NCBI GenBank assembly: GCA_963663265.2
Contig: CAXXXM010000002.1
Location: 2,343,776-2,407,775, forward strand
Direction of reading: 5' to 3'
Length of the DNA: 64,000 nucleotides
Origin: JAEXOD01 sp963663265
GTDB taxonomy: Bacteria > Bacteroidota > Ignavibacteria > Ignavibacteriales > Melioribacteraceae
Shown here in pieces: positions 9,914 to 19,072 of this stretch. The notes below the pieces were generated by a model. That model had not been told where the DNA came from and searched no databases. It worked only from the letters and a program-made list of their open reading frames with translations. Numbering within the stretch: position 1 is the first letter of the stretch; each line of letters starts with the position of its first letter. The position numbers and the translations under genes were made by a program.

Positions 9914-12004
9914 ATGAAATTACCTTTAAAATATATTAGCATTGTATTAGTTTTTATTACAAACATTGTTGCCCAAACAGATGTAAACATTGAGCATTTT
10001 GGAAAGATGTATTCGTTTGATAATCTTCCAATTGAAAAATGGAACAATGAGTATAATGTAAATCTTGATTCTTCGTTTTATAACTTTGCTATGAAAAGTG
10101 CATTACAATTAGGTGGGGGATGCTCTGCTTCTTTTGTTTCGCAAAATGGATTGATTATGACAAATCATCATTGTGTAAGAGATGCTATTTTACCAATACA
10201 AAATAAAGAAGAAGATTTTCTAAAAGATGGCTTTTATGCCGACGAACAGTTTTTGGAAAGAAAAATTAAAGGAATGTATGTTGACCAACTTGTTGATATT
10301 AAGGATATAACCAATGAAATATTAAACGAGCAGTTTGATGCTGTAAATGATTCCTCAAAATACGACTATGTTAAAGAAAAAATAAAAACTGTTGAAGGGA
10401 TTTATTCTAAAAAGTATAATGCAATTTGTAAAGTTGTTGTTATGTACAGCGGGGCAAAATTTGTTTTGCATGTATATAAAAGGTACAATGATATTCGGCT
10501 GGTCATGGTTCCTGAATTTCAAATTGCTTCAACTGGCTGGGATTGGGATAATTTTACATATCCAAGATATGAGTTGGATTTTGCTTTTATAAGGGCTTAT
10601 GATTCATTAGGCGTTCCCGTTAAAACCAATAATTTCTTTAAATGGAATACAGAAGGAGCAAAAGAAGGGGAACTAACTTTTGTTATTGGCAGACCCGGTA
10701 GCACAAATCGTCTTTATTCATCTGAACAATTAAAATACATGCGTGATTATTCAATGAATAAAACAGCAAAACTATATTCTAACTTATATTCAGTTTTTGA
10801 GTACTTTTATAACAATTCAAATGAAAACAAAATAGAATATTTGCACAATATTATGAGTATTGGGAATGCTAAAAAATCATATTTTGGAAGCTGGTCGGCT
10901 CTACAAAATGAGAACATTTTTAAGGATAAAATGATTGTTGAAAATAAAATTACAGATAAGATTAACTCAGATATTGAATTAAAAGTTAAATATGGTAATG
11001 TGTTTAGCGGGTTAGATAATTCTTTTTCTAATTTAAAAAAGATTGGTAACGAATACGAAACTCTTTCAATGGTTGTTCGCAGATTAAATTCAAAATATAT
11101 TTGGTTTGCTTATAAAGTTTTAGAAAAAGCAGAACAGTATAAACTACCTGATAGTTTACGCAGTAATGAATTTAAGGAATTAAATATTAAAAAAACTGTC
11201 GATGATATACTAAATTCAGAATACAATAAAGAGTTACAAGATAAAATATTTACATCGCTAATAAAATATCTGGTTGATAATTTAGGTGAGAATAATATTT
11301 TATTTAATCTTAATGGAAAAAATAATGAAGAGTATGCTGATTATATAATTAAAAACAGTTTCGTGAATAATAAAGAAAGCTTAAAAAATTTGCTTAATAT
11401 GAAAAGTGAGGAAATAAATAATAATACTGATCCCTTATTAAAATTTTATTCTTTATTAAAAACAAAATATCATGAATATGAAAAACAGGCTGATGAAATC
11501 TATAATACAATAAGTAATCTAAATAGAAAGCTTGGTGAAATGTATTTTATCACTTTTGGTACCAACTTTTCACCGGATGCAACTGCAACATTAAGAATTA
11601 CTGATGGCGTAATAAAGGGTTATGAATATAATGGGACAATTGCTCCGGCTAAGACTACTTATTATGGAATGTTTGACAGGTATTATTCATTTGGACAAAA
11701 AGAATATCCTTGGGGTTTACCGGAAAAGTGGATTAATAGAGAATCTGATTTTAATTATTCTACGCCACTTAATTTTTCCTCAACTCATGATATAGTTGGT
11801 GGTAATTCAGGAAGTGCCGCTATTAATACAAAGGGTGAAATTATTGGGCTATTATTCGACGGAAATTATGAAAGTTTAACAGGTCGATTTATATACTATC
11901 CAAATGTTAACAGAGCTGTTGGTGTTGATTCAAAAGGATTGTTGTATTCATTACAAAATATTTATAAAGCTGTTGAGCTTGTTGATGAGTTATTAGGTGA
12001 GTAA
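9914..12004 (+). CDS. S46-family dipeptidyl-peptidase, DPP7-like
   Basis: This 696-residue protein has a signal peptide (ends near IVAQT) and the S46 serine peptidase layout: catalytic His at 85/86 (TNHHC), Asp222 (YELDFAF) and Ser632 (GGNSGSA). Residue 650, 18 after the serine (FDGNYES), is Gly. In characterised S46 enzymes Gly at this place goes with DPP7-type hydrophobic specificity and Arg with DPP11-type acidic specificity. The inferred job is periplasmic removal of dipeptides from imported oligopeptides, which fits the other peptidases in the window. RBS GAGGA precedes the ATG. Confidence 0.92.
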   Translation: MKLPLKYISIVLVFITNIVAQTDVNIEHFGKMYSFDNLPIEKWNNEYNVNLDSSFYNFAMKSALQLGGGCSASFVSQNGLIMTNHHCVRDAILPIQNKEEDFLKDGFYADEQFLERKIKGMYVDQLVDIKDITNEILNEQFDAVNDSSKYDYVKEKIKTVEGIYSKKYNAICKVVVMYSGAKFVLHVYKRYNDIRLVMVPEFQIASTGWDWDNFTYPRYELDFAFIRAYDSLGVPVKTNNFFKWNTEGAKEGELTFVIGRPGSTNRLYSSEQLKYMRDYSMNKTAKLYSNLYSVFEYFYNNSNENKIEYLHNIMSIGNAKKSYFGSWSALQNENIFKDKMIVENKITDKINSDIELKVKYGNVFSGLDNSFSNLKKIGNEYETLSMVVRRLNSKYIWFAYKVLEKAEQYKLPDSLRSNEFKELNIKKTVDDILNSEYNKELQDKIFTSLIKYLVDNLGENNILFNLNGKNNEEYADYIIKNSFVNNKESLKNLLNMKSEEINNNTDPLLKFYSLLKTKYHEYEKQADEIYNTISNLNRKLGEMYFITFGTNFSPDATATLRITDGVIKGYEYNGTIAPAKTTYYGMFDRYYSFGQKEYPWGLPEKWINRESDFNYSTPLNFSSTHDIVGGNSGSAAINTKGEIIGLLFDGNYESLTGRFIYYPNVNRAVGVDSKGLLYSLQNIYKAVELVDELLGE

Positions 12005-12005
12005 A

Positions 12006-12780
12006 TTATTTTAAAGAATTAATTAGCTGAGGAAATAATTTAATCCTTTCTATATCAGCACTATTTATTACGAAAGGACGGATATCCTCAGTTAATTGAT
12101 TTAAATTAATATTGTTTAGTTTGTTATTTATCATATCCTTTAGTTCTTTCAAATTTGTAATTTTACATTTAGAATACAAATAACTATAATTTGGGTTTGT
12201 TATACTAAATAAAAATATTGAATCGTATATATCCCGACCTTTTGTGTTTTTTCTGTTTATTATTGCCCATAATTTTTGTGCTAATAAAACATCTTTAGGA
12301 GTGTGAAAAATTTCAGTAAAAACGTCAAATTTGTTTAATAAAAAGGAAGAAGCGGAGTATTGAAACGGTTGATTTTCGGAATCCAACTGAATTAAAATTT
12401 TTTCTTCTCTATAACCCGATAATTCAAAATTAAACAAAAGATTTGGAATTTTAATATAACAATGAAAAGCACCTCTATTAATAATTTTAATTTCAACTAA
12501 ATAACCTTCACTTTCTAAGTTTTTAGCAATTATTTTTGAAAGAGATTCAAATTCTTCAATTGTCAAACCAAAATTATCAAAAGTCCAAATCTTCTGAAAA
12601 TCGATTTGTTGAAAATACTATTTTTAAGCAAGTACCACCCATAAAGGCTAATTTGTTGGTATAGTCTGAATTAAAAACAATCTCCAAAATTTTATATTGG
12701 AGGTATTCACGTAAAATATTACGCTTAAATACTCTTTGATTGTTGGGATAAAAACGTTCAATCTCTGATAGACTAAGCAT
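12006..12780 (-). pseudogene. AbiEii-type nucleotidyltransferase toxin, frameshifted
   Basis: Two minus-strand reading frames (12577-12780 and 12006-12566) join into one ~257-residue protein if one base is removed from the TTTT run at 12579-12582. The junction then reads FSEDLDF followed by DNFGLTIEEF, which is the conserved AbiEii nucleotidyltransferase core (GGTCLKI, RFSEDLDF). The helical C-terminal part contains DVLLAQKLWAIINRKNTKGRDIYD, typical of the family. It is the toxin half of a type IV TA/abortive-infection pair, with the start overlapping the antitoxin stop by 8 bases. As written the gene is broken. A sequencing indel or a +1 frameshift at TTT-TGA are alternatives. Confidence 0.8.
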
Positions 12781-13392
12781 TATTTAACTCAATATTAATA
12801 AACTTCCAAAGTTTGTAAAGTCTTAAAATGTTATAATAAGTTAAATAGGTTGTAAATTTATCAATGCTAATTTGCTCTTTAATTAATAGATAATTTAATC
12901 TAAAACTATCTAAATGTTCTTTGGTTTTTAGGCTTTTGTTAAAATATAAAAAGTCGAGTAATGCTTTTTCCGGTTCAGCAATTTTAATAAATACATCATT
13001 AAACTGAAGTAATTTGTATCCCCAAAATAAAGCTGGTTTTATACTTTTATATAAATAAGTAGTCTGTTCTGTTTCAAACTTATAAGTTTTATTTGTTGTA
13101 AATTCCGGTTATTCCGTAAACGGATTCCGGTATAAAACCATAATAGGATAATGCAGATTCTAAAGAAATATATGAGGGATTATATATGAGGTTTGAGTAA
13201 TAAAACAAAGATTTCTCATCAATATTTTCATTATTAAAAGAATAGACTTCATTAGCTATTCTTTTAAGCAAGCCCTTTTTTTTGCCAAGAATTTAATTGA
13301 TAACTATAAACTTTGGGAGAGAGTTTTTTTATGTCACTCCAAGTAAAAGCTTCAAATCGGTTTAATTTTGAGTTAAAATCTAAATATTTCAT
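12773..13392 (-). pseudogene. AbiEi-like antitoxin/transcriptional regulator, frameshifted twice
   Basis: The reading frames at 13264-13392 and 13089-13271, plus the uncalled stretch 12773-13102, form one ~205-residue protein. Two extra bases must be removed: one A from the 8-A run complementary to 13276-13283, and one T complementary to 13100-13102. The repaired protein runs MKYLDFNSKLNRFEAFTWSD, SLESALSYYGFIPESVYGIT, TNKTYKFET, KPALFWGY, and EPEKALLDFLYF. This is the AbiEi pattern: an N-terminal winged helix, then the AbiEi C-terminal domain. Its stop overlaps the abiEii start, the usual antitoxin-toxin arrangement. Confidence 0.75.
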
Positions 13393-13464
13393 TGGTTTGT
13401 TTCTTAAAATTATTAAATTTAATATATCTAAGAAACAAAACAATGTCAAGAGTAAATGAAAACT

Positions 13465-14149
13465 TTATCTGTTATTAATTAATAGAACAAATTCACCTTT
13501 TAATTTATCATCTGCGGCTTTTTTATAAAGTTCGGCTAACGAACCTCTTATGTATTTTTCGTTTGGAAGTGTTAATTGATAGGCAACTACAGCCTGTTTT
13601 TGATTGCCTAAAATATCAGCACAATCTTTCAGAAGTGAAGTAAGTCTGTAAGGAGTATCTAATAAAACAATTAACTCTTTAATCATTTTAATTTTTTTAA
13701 GTTCAAATCTGCGTATATCTTTTTTAGGCGAAAGCCAGCCATAAAAGTAAAATTTGTCAATATCAAAGTTGGAACCTATTAAAGCCGGAATAAGTGAGTT
13801 GGCTCCGGGAATAGGTACAATTTTAATTCCGGCACTAATACAAAAATCGACCAAATAAACGCCCCGGATCAGAAAAAACAGGTGCCCCGCAGTCAGAAAT
13901 TACAGCAGCCGTTTTACCGCTTAAAATCTGCATAACTATTTCATTAATCTGCTCTTTTTCGTTGTGTTCGTTCAGCGAGATAAGTTCTTTTTTAATTTGT
14001 AGAATATTTAACAGTTTGGAAGCTTCCTTAAATTCTTCGCAAATAATAAAATCAACATCTGTTAATATTTTTATTGCACGTAAAGTAATATCGTCGTAAT
14101 TGCCAATTGGGGTTGAGACCAAATAAAGTTTGTGTACTTCTTTTTTCAT
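13465..14149 (-). pseudogene. rsmI: 16S rRNA (cytidine 1402-2'-O)-methyltransferase RsmI, frameshifted as written
   Basis: The N-terminal part (KLYLVSTPIGNYDDITLRAIKIL, VISDCGAPVFSDPG) and C-terminal part (IVPIPGANSLIPALIGSNF, FYGWLSPKK) are unmistakably RsmI of the tetrapyrrole methylase family. They lie in different frames. Deleting one T from the TTT run complementary to 13853-13855 restores DPGRLLVDFCISAG and a 227-residue protein, close to the length of short RsmI proteins. Because rsmI is a conserved housekeeping gene, a sequence error is at least as likely as true inactivation. It has its own transcription unit, downstream of a terminator that follows proS. Confidence 0.85.
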
Positions 14150-14164
14150 ATTATTCTTGTTTTA

Positions 14165-14200
14165 GTTTTAAAAAAGAAAACCGGAAATATTCCGGTCTTC
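14165..14200 (-). terminator. Terminator downstream of proS
   Basis: On the minus strand, ACCGGAA / TTCCGGT (complement of 14190-14196 and 14180-14186) is followed by TTTTCTTTTTT. It separates proS from rsmI. Confidence 0.75.
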
Positions 14201-14233
14201 AATATACAAAATAGATTATTAAACCATTTATTA

Positions 14234-15922
14234 TTAGCCTAACAGCTCTTTAATTTTATTATAAAGTTCATCTAAATTTACTTTAATTCTTTCGTTAGTT
14301 TTTCTAACTTTTATTTCAACAACGTTTTCGGCTAATCCTTTTTCACCAACAATAACTTGAATTGGCATTCCAAGTAAATCCGCATCTTTAAATTTAACAC
14401 CGGCTTGAACGTTATTTCTATCATCAAACAAAGTAGGGATATTCATTCCTTCAAGTTTGTTATAAATATCTTCGCAAGCATTTATCACCGCATCTTTTTT
14501 CATGTTTAGTCCTAATACATGAACATGATAAGGGGCTAAAACTTTATCCCAAATAATACCATTTTCATCGTTATGTTGTTCAATATAACAAGCAAAAACG
14601 CGTTCGCAACCTATACCGTAGCTACCCATAATTATAGGGTGTTCTTTCATGTTTTCATCTAAGAAAGTTGCACCTAAAGATTCGGAATAACGAGTTCCTA
14701 ATTTAAAAATGTGTCCAAGTTCAATTGCTTTAAATACATCTAAAGTATGACCACAACGAGTACATTTTTCGCCACTTTTAACAATTCTTAAATCGTGATA
14801 AGTAATTTCAGGACAGTCACGCTCCAAATCAATACCGCCTAAGTGGTAATCGTTTTTGTTTGCACCGCTGTAAAGATTGTTTGCATTCTTTAATCTTAAA
14901 TCAGCAACAATTTTAAATTTGAAGTTAATTGGTCCAATTGAACCTGCATCGGCACCAGAAATTTCTTTTAATTCTTCAGGATGACATGGACGAACATCGC
15001 CTCCAAGAATTGCAGGTAATTTAGTTTCGTTAACTTCGTCGTTTCCACACATTAAAACTAAAACAGGAGTATTATTAACCATATATACTCTTGATTTTGC
15101 AGTTTCAGCTTCATCAATTTTTAAGAATTCGCAAAGTTCATCAATTGATTTAACATTTGGAGTAGAAATTTCATAAATAGCTTTGCTTTCATCGTCATGT
15201 TTTGCAGATTCTACAACAGAAGTAGCAACTTCTACGTTTGCAGCATAACTGCAATGTTCGCAATAAGCAACTGTATCTTCGCCGGCATCGGATTTTACCA
15301 TAAATTCTTCCGATTTACTTCCACCCATAGCACCGCTTGAAGCACCAACAACAAAGAATTTAATACCACATCTTTCAAATATTTTTTTGTAAGCTTGGTT
15401 GTGCAAATCGTACGATTTATCCAAATTTTCAAAAGAGGAGTCAAAAGAATAAGCATCTTTCATTAAAAACTGTCTGCCCCTAATAACGCCGCTACGAGGA
15501 CGTGCTTCGTTTCTAAATTTGGTTTGAATTTGATACCAAATCTGTGGCATTTCTTTATAAGAAGTTATAACACCACGTGCATGGTAAGTCATAATTTCTT
15601 CATGAGTAGGAGCTAATACATATTCTCGGTTTTTGATATGAAACATTGTATCACCAAAAGCTTCAACTCTACCTGTTTGTTCCCAAATTTCTTTGGGGTT
15701 CAGAGCGGGCAAATGAAATTCCTGTCCACCTATTGCATCCATCTCTTCGCGGATTACATCGGTAACTTTTTTTAATACTTGATAGCCTAACGGTAAAAAG
15801 GAATATATACCGGCTGAAAGCATGCGTACCATACCGGCACGTAACATTAAAATATGACTTGGAATTACTGCATCGGCAGGTACTTCCTTTAAGGTTGGAA
15901 TAAAAGCTTTACTCTGTTTCAT
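14234..15922 (-). CDS. proS: Prolyl-tRNA synthetase (bacterial type)
   Basis: This 562-residue protein has the class II core motifs: the motif 1 region around MVRMLSAGIYSFLPLG, APTHEEIMT, motif 2 FRNEARPRSGVIRGRQFLMKDAYSF, and motif 3 MGSYGIGCERV. An editing (INS) domain lies between motifs 2 and 3 (about residues 225-385), as in the long bacterial ProRS. A C-terminal anticodon-binding domain follows. It charges tRNA-Pro with proline. The length and architecture are normal. Confidence 0.97.
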   Translation of the reverse strand: MKQSKAFIPTLKEVPADAVIPSHILMLRAGMVRMLSAGIYSFLPLGYQVLKKVTDVIREEMDAIGGQEFHLPALNPKEIWEQTGRVEAFGDTMFHIKNREYVLAPTHEEIMTYHARGVITSYKEMPQIWYQIQTKFRNEARPRSGVIRGRQFLMKDAYSFDSSFENLDKSYDLHNQAYKKIFERCGIKFFVVGASSGAMGGSKSEEFMVKSDAGEDTVAYCEHCSYAANVEVATSVVESAKHDDESKAIYEISTPNVKSIDELCEFLKIDEAETAKSRVYMVNNTPVLVLMCGNDEVNETKLPAILGGDVRPCHPEELKEISGADAGSIGPINFKFKIVADLRLKNANNLYSGANKNDYHLGGIDLERDCPEITYHDLRIVKSGEKCTRCGHTLDVFKAIELGHIFKLGTRYSESLGATFLDENMKEHPIIMGSYGIGCERVFACYIEQHNDENGIIWDKVLAPYHVHVLGLNMKKDAVINACEDIYNKLEGMNIPTLFDDRNNVQAGVKFKDADLLGMPIQVIVGEKGLAENVVEIKVRKTNERIKVNLDELYNKIKELLG

Positions 15923-16870
15923 AATATCTCATAAAAATTTGTATTTAACCAACAAAAATAAACAATATCACTGCTATTTGCAAGGTTAGTTTGTTGAAAG
16001 CGTATAATAGAAACTTGAGACTGGTAACTTGATAAATTTGTTTTGAAAACGGGGTATATTTATCTTGATAGTCTTTGTTTGATAAAAGTTAAAAAGAATG
16101 ATAAATAAATCGAATATTACATCTAAAATAATGTCACCCCGCTTTGGAGGTTCAAATCAGCTGCTCACTAAATACAAATTATCTATAATAATGTCATCCG
16201 TTCCGGATCTTTTTGTTATGGCATTATTGCATAAGAACAAAAGAATTATAAGGGAAATAATATTGTTACTCCTTTTGGTAGAAGTAATTATGTGATTTTA
16301 ATAGGAGTTAGTTTTAATCATTTATAATTATAAAGAGCTTTTCTACTGCAACGAATCACTAAACGTAAAGTAATGTTTTATGTTATCACGGTGCGACTTC
16401 ATCCGAAGTCGTGGGGAATGTTTTGTTCCGTGGTTACCGACATGTGATTGCTCTGCAATCAAAAAAAAGTAACGAGTGACGATGTAACAAGTGACGAAAA
16501 AGTTATAAATGATTAATCCCAAAAATCATTAAAATCCTTCCAAATCCCTTTTCAGACAATGTATTTGTGTTTTGTAACGTCTTCGGTCATGGTTATTGCA
16601 AAACTCAGCAAACCCTGTCTGGGGCATCATGGTTGAAGATGTTGCAAAAGTGGGGAAATAAAAACATGGGCGTCATCGGTCGTACCGTGACGCAATAATT
16701 ATTATTCAAAAGCACCGTTATTTTAGCTGTTTTCGTACTAAATTTATTCGGTCGTGGCAATACCATGATCGCCAAGGAATTATCCCTTTAACTGCCCCAT
16801 ATAGTTTCATTAAAACAATATGGAACTACCATTAAAGACAAGATATTCCTAAGTCTCTTCTATTTTAAAT
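15923..16870. other. Non-coding 948-base intergenic region with palindromic repeats
   Basis: No convincing gene. It holds short hairpins, such as CGACTTC-ATCC-GAAGTCG at 16394-16411 and TGATTGC-TCT-GCAATCA at 16445-16461. Four spaced GTAAC/GTGAC words lie at 16469-16496. From about 16581 on there are members of the GGTCATGG / GCGTCA...TGACGC repeat family. The open frame at 16098-16295 has repeat-like composition and is not supported. Confidence 0.6.
16581..16760. repeat. Diverged copy of the palindromic intergenic repeat family
   Basis: It contains CGGTCATGG followed by TTGCAAAACTC, then an imperfect palindrome GCGTCATCGGT-CG-TACCGTGACGC at 16670-16693 followed by AATAAT, then CGGTCGTGG...ACCATGATCG. 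The same words in the same order occur at 21.7-22.5 kb. Confidence 0.65.
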
Positions 16871-17689
16871 CTACCCATAAACAACAGCGGATAAATAGCC
16901 AACTACTTCGCCATTATCGCCGGTAATATCTCCGGAATCGGTTCTTGCTAAAACTTTGGCTTTTTTATGATTTAATAAATCTGCAGTTTTCATTAAAGCA
17001 ACAATTGCACCGCCTCCACAAGCTTCGCACTTGCTTTGGTTTAAGGCTGTTTGTAGACCTAAATAATCGAAATTATTTATTTTGTCTTCAATTATTCCAT
17101 CCAATTTATTAGCTTCATTTTTATTGTAGAAATGAGATAGATCAGAACTTGCAACAATCAAAGTTTTTTCATTATACACTTCTGTAAGTTTGTTTGCTAA
17201 TTCAAAAATATTCTGTGTACTTTGATTTCCAATTACAATTGGTACAATAGTAAAATTACTGAATATAGTTTGTAAGAATGGGATATGAACTTCAATTGCA
17301 TGTTCATTTCTATGTCCTTGTATTCCTTCAAAAATAATTTTGCTATTTAATGAGAGTTTTTGTTTAACTTCTTTGTTAACAAAAACAGTACCTAAAGGAG
17401 TGGCATATCCTTCCCCATTAAAAATGCAAACACCATCAAAATATTCTCTATGACTTGGGGAAAGAATAATAACAGTTTCAATATCTAATTCTTTAACACA
17501 ATTGTATGCATAGGCCGCAGTTCCACCACTATAAATATATCCTGCATGAGGGGCAACAATTCCAACAATATTATTAAATATTTCTGATTTATTATTTTTT
17601 CCAAGTAAGTCAAGCACTGTACTTTCTAAAACAGAAGGAGAAGCGGGGTAAAACATTCCTGCAACGGCAGGTTTTCTTACAAAGTCCAT
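16871..17689 (-). CDS. amrB: AmmeMemoRadiSam system protein B (Memo family)
   Basis: This 272-residue protein has the Memo-like dioxygenase-fold signatures: RKPAVAGMFYP at the N terminus, APHAGYIYSGG, SPSHREYFDG, SSDLSHF and CEACGGGAI, covering the conserved His and Cys positions. The biochemical role of bacterial members is not settled. Its ATG shares one base (TAATG) with the stop of the AMMECR1 gene, so the two are co-translated. The radical-SAM partner of the three-part system is not in the window. Confidence 0.9.
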   Translation of the reverse strand: MDFVRKPAVAGMFYPASPSVLESTVLDLLGKNNKSEIFNNIVGIVAPHAGYIYSGGTAAYAYNCVKELDIETVIILSPSHREYFDGVCIFNGEGYATPLGTVFVNKEVKQKLSLNSKIIFEGIQGHRNEHAIEVHIPFLQTIFSNFTIVPIVIGNQSTQNIFELANKLTEVYNEKTLIVASSDLSHFYNKNEANKLDGIIEDKINNFDYLGLQTALNQSKCEACGGGAIVALMKTADLLNHKKAKVLARTDSGDITGDNGEVVGYLSAVVYG

Positions 17690-18249
17690 TAAAACCCCAT
17701 TTCTTCTTCGTTAAAAACAGTTGCGGTAAACATTTCAATGTTTAATGTTTTTTGTTTCCACAAAACAGGATTTAATCCAGCCTTTAAGCATAATGAAGTA
17801 AGATATTCATCTTTATCCATATTATGTTCAATAGGTACTTGAGGAAGTAATAATCCTCTGTGTCTTTGCTCTGATATAATTAAACCATGTGTTCCTACAA
17901 TAATATCATCGTAACTATTCATTTTGAATGGAACAGAAAGGAGAGAAATTTCTAATTTGATATCTTTTAATTCATTTTTACTAACGGCAGGAAAACGAGG
18001 GTCTCTTGAACTTGCTTGAATTGCAGCATCGTGAATTGTCTCGTATAAAAAATCGTTAGATAAAATATATCCTATGCAGCCCCGTAATTGACCATGTTTA
18101 GTTAAAGTTACAAAAGCTCCACATTGCTCTTTTAGGATAGGGAAATTAAAAGTATCTATGTTAAACGGTTCACCAATTCCTAAATTATTTTCAATAGCTC
18201 TTCTTGCAATTAAAAGTAAAACTTTTTTATCATCATCAGTTAAATTCAT
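17689..18249 (-). CDS. amrA: AmmeMemoRadiSam system protein A (AMMECR1 domain)
   Basis: This 186-residue protein carries the AMMECR1 hallmark LRGCIGY (residues 55-61) and the downstream DPRFPAVSKNEL, LEISLLS and GTHGLII blocks. The function is unknown; the fold is conserved from archaea to humans. It is in a minus-strand run with tnaA, the frameshifted hypothetical gene and the Memo gene, with very short gaps (10, 2 and -1 bases), which suggests one operon. Confidence 0.9.
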   Translation of the reverse strand: MNLTDDDKKVLLLIARRAIENNLGIGEPFNIDTFNFPILKEQCGAFVTLTKHGQLRGCIGYILSNDFLYETIHDAAIQASSRDPRFPAVSKNELKDIKLEISLLSVPFKMNSYDDIIVGTHGLIISEQRHRGLLLPQVPIEHNMDKDEYLTSLCLKAGLNPVLWKQKTLNIEMFTATVFNEEEMGF

Positions 18250-18251
18250 AA

Positions 18252-19063
18252 CTACCCCACTTTATAAATAAGTAAATCTTTCTTTTGTACAAGCAATATT
18301 AGAAAGTTTTTATACATAAAAAATGATTCCGGCACATAAGCATTTATATCGGTATTTAATATTACTTCTTTAATAATTTTATTTTTTGTATTGTCAATGG
18401 CAATAAAATAATTTAATAATTTTCCTCTTTTAAGCAAATGAAAATTTGAAAAATAAAAATTTTCATATTCCAAATAATCAACATTGTATTTTAATGGATA
18501 TTGTTTAGTGTATTTGGACACGTATTCATCTAAAAAACATTGCTCGGTACTATAACTTTCAGGATATGAGTATAGTTCATAATTAAAAACGGAAGAATAA
18601 TTAGAATGCATTATATCTAAATCTTCTAAGGAAATTGATAATACTTCAATTACTTCACCGGTGTTAATGTTAATTGAAACATATTTGTTTTCTTCAAATC
18701 CTTGCTGCTGAGCGATAATATTATCATTATGAACTAATAAAAAAGTATAATTTAAGTTTTCCCAGATTTCTTTTTTTGAGATACAGAATACAAAATAATA
18801 CCTTTATGCATAGGCAAATCGGGTTTAACAAATTTATGCATGATAATATAATCCCCATAAAAAGCTTCAATGCCTATCCAAGTATCTTCTTTTGGGGAAA
18901 TATTGTTAAGTAATGTTTCCTTTGAATCTAAATTCAAACAAGTTAGAAAAACTTTTTTTGTTTCTGTATCTCGTGATTCAATTAGGAGATTATTATTGTT
19001 GTTTATTAATAATCTCCATAATTGAGAATTTGAATTAAATTTAATATGTTTATTTAATTTCAT
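18252..19063 (-). pseudogene. Conserved hypothetical protein (DUF4905-like), frameshifted
   Basis: Two frames (18752-19063 and 18252-18611), together with the sequence between them, give one protein of about 270 residues. The break is at the 7-A run complementary to 18771-18777: adding one A (or removing two) makes VSQK(K)EIWENLNYTFLLVHND continuous. The N-terminal part (LWRLLIN, ESRDTETKKVFLTCLNLDS, WIGIEAFYGDYIIMHKF, PDLPMHKGIILYSV) resembles Bacteroidota DUF4905 proteins. The family assignment is from memory and uncertain. No function is known. It lies between tnaA and the AMMECR1 gene in the same transcription direction. Confidence 0.6.
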
Positions 19064-19072
19064 AAATACTAA

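Noticed and set aside
14150..14214. proS and rsmI as one operon
   Set aside because: A hairpin with a T-rich tail separates them on the minus strand, so a common transcript is unlikely.
16098..16295. 65-codon plus-strand frame between proS and the repeat block
   Set aside because: Composition is that of intergenic repeat DNA (ATGTCACCCCGCTTTGG, ATGTCATCCGTTCCGG). No ribosome site and no recognisable motif.
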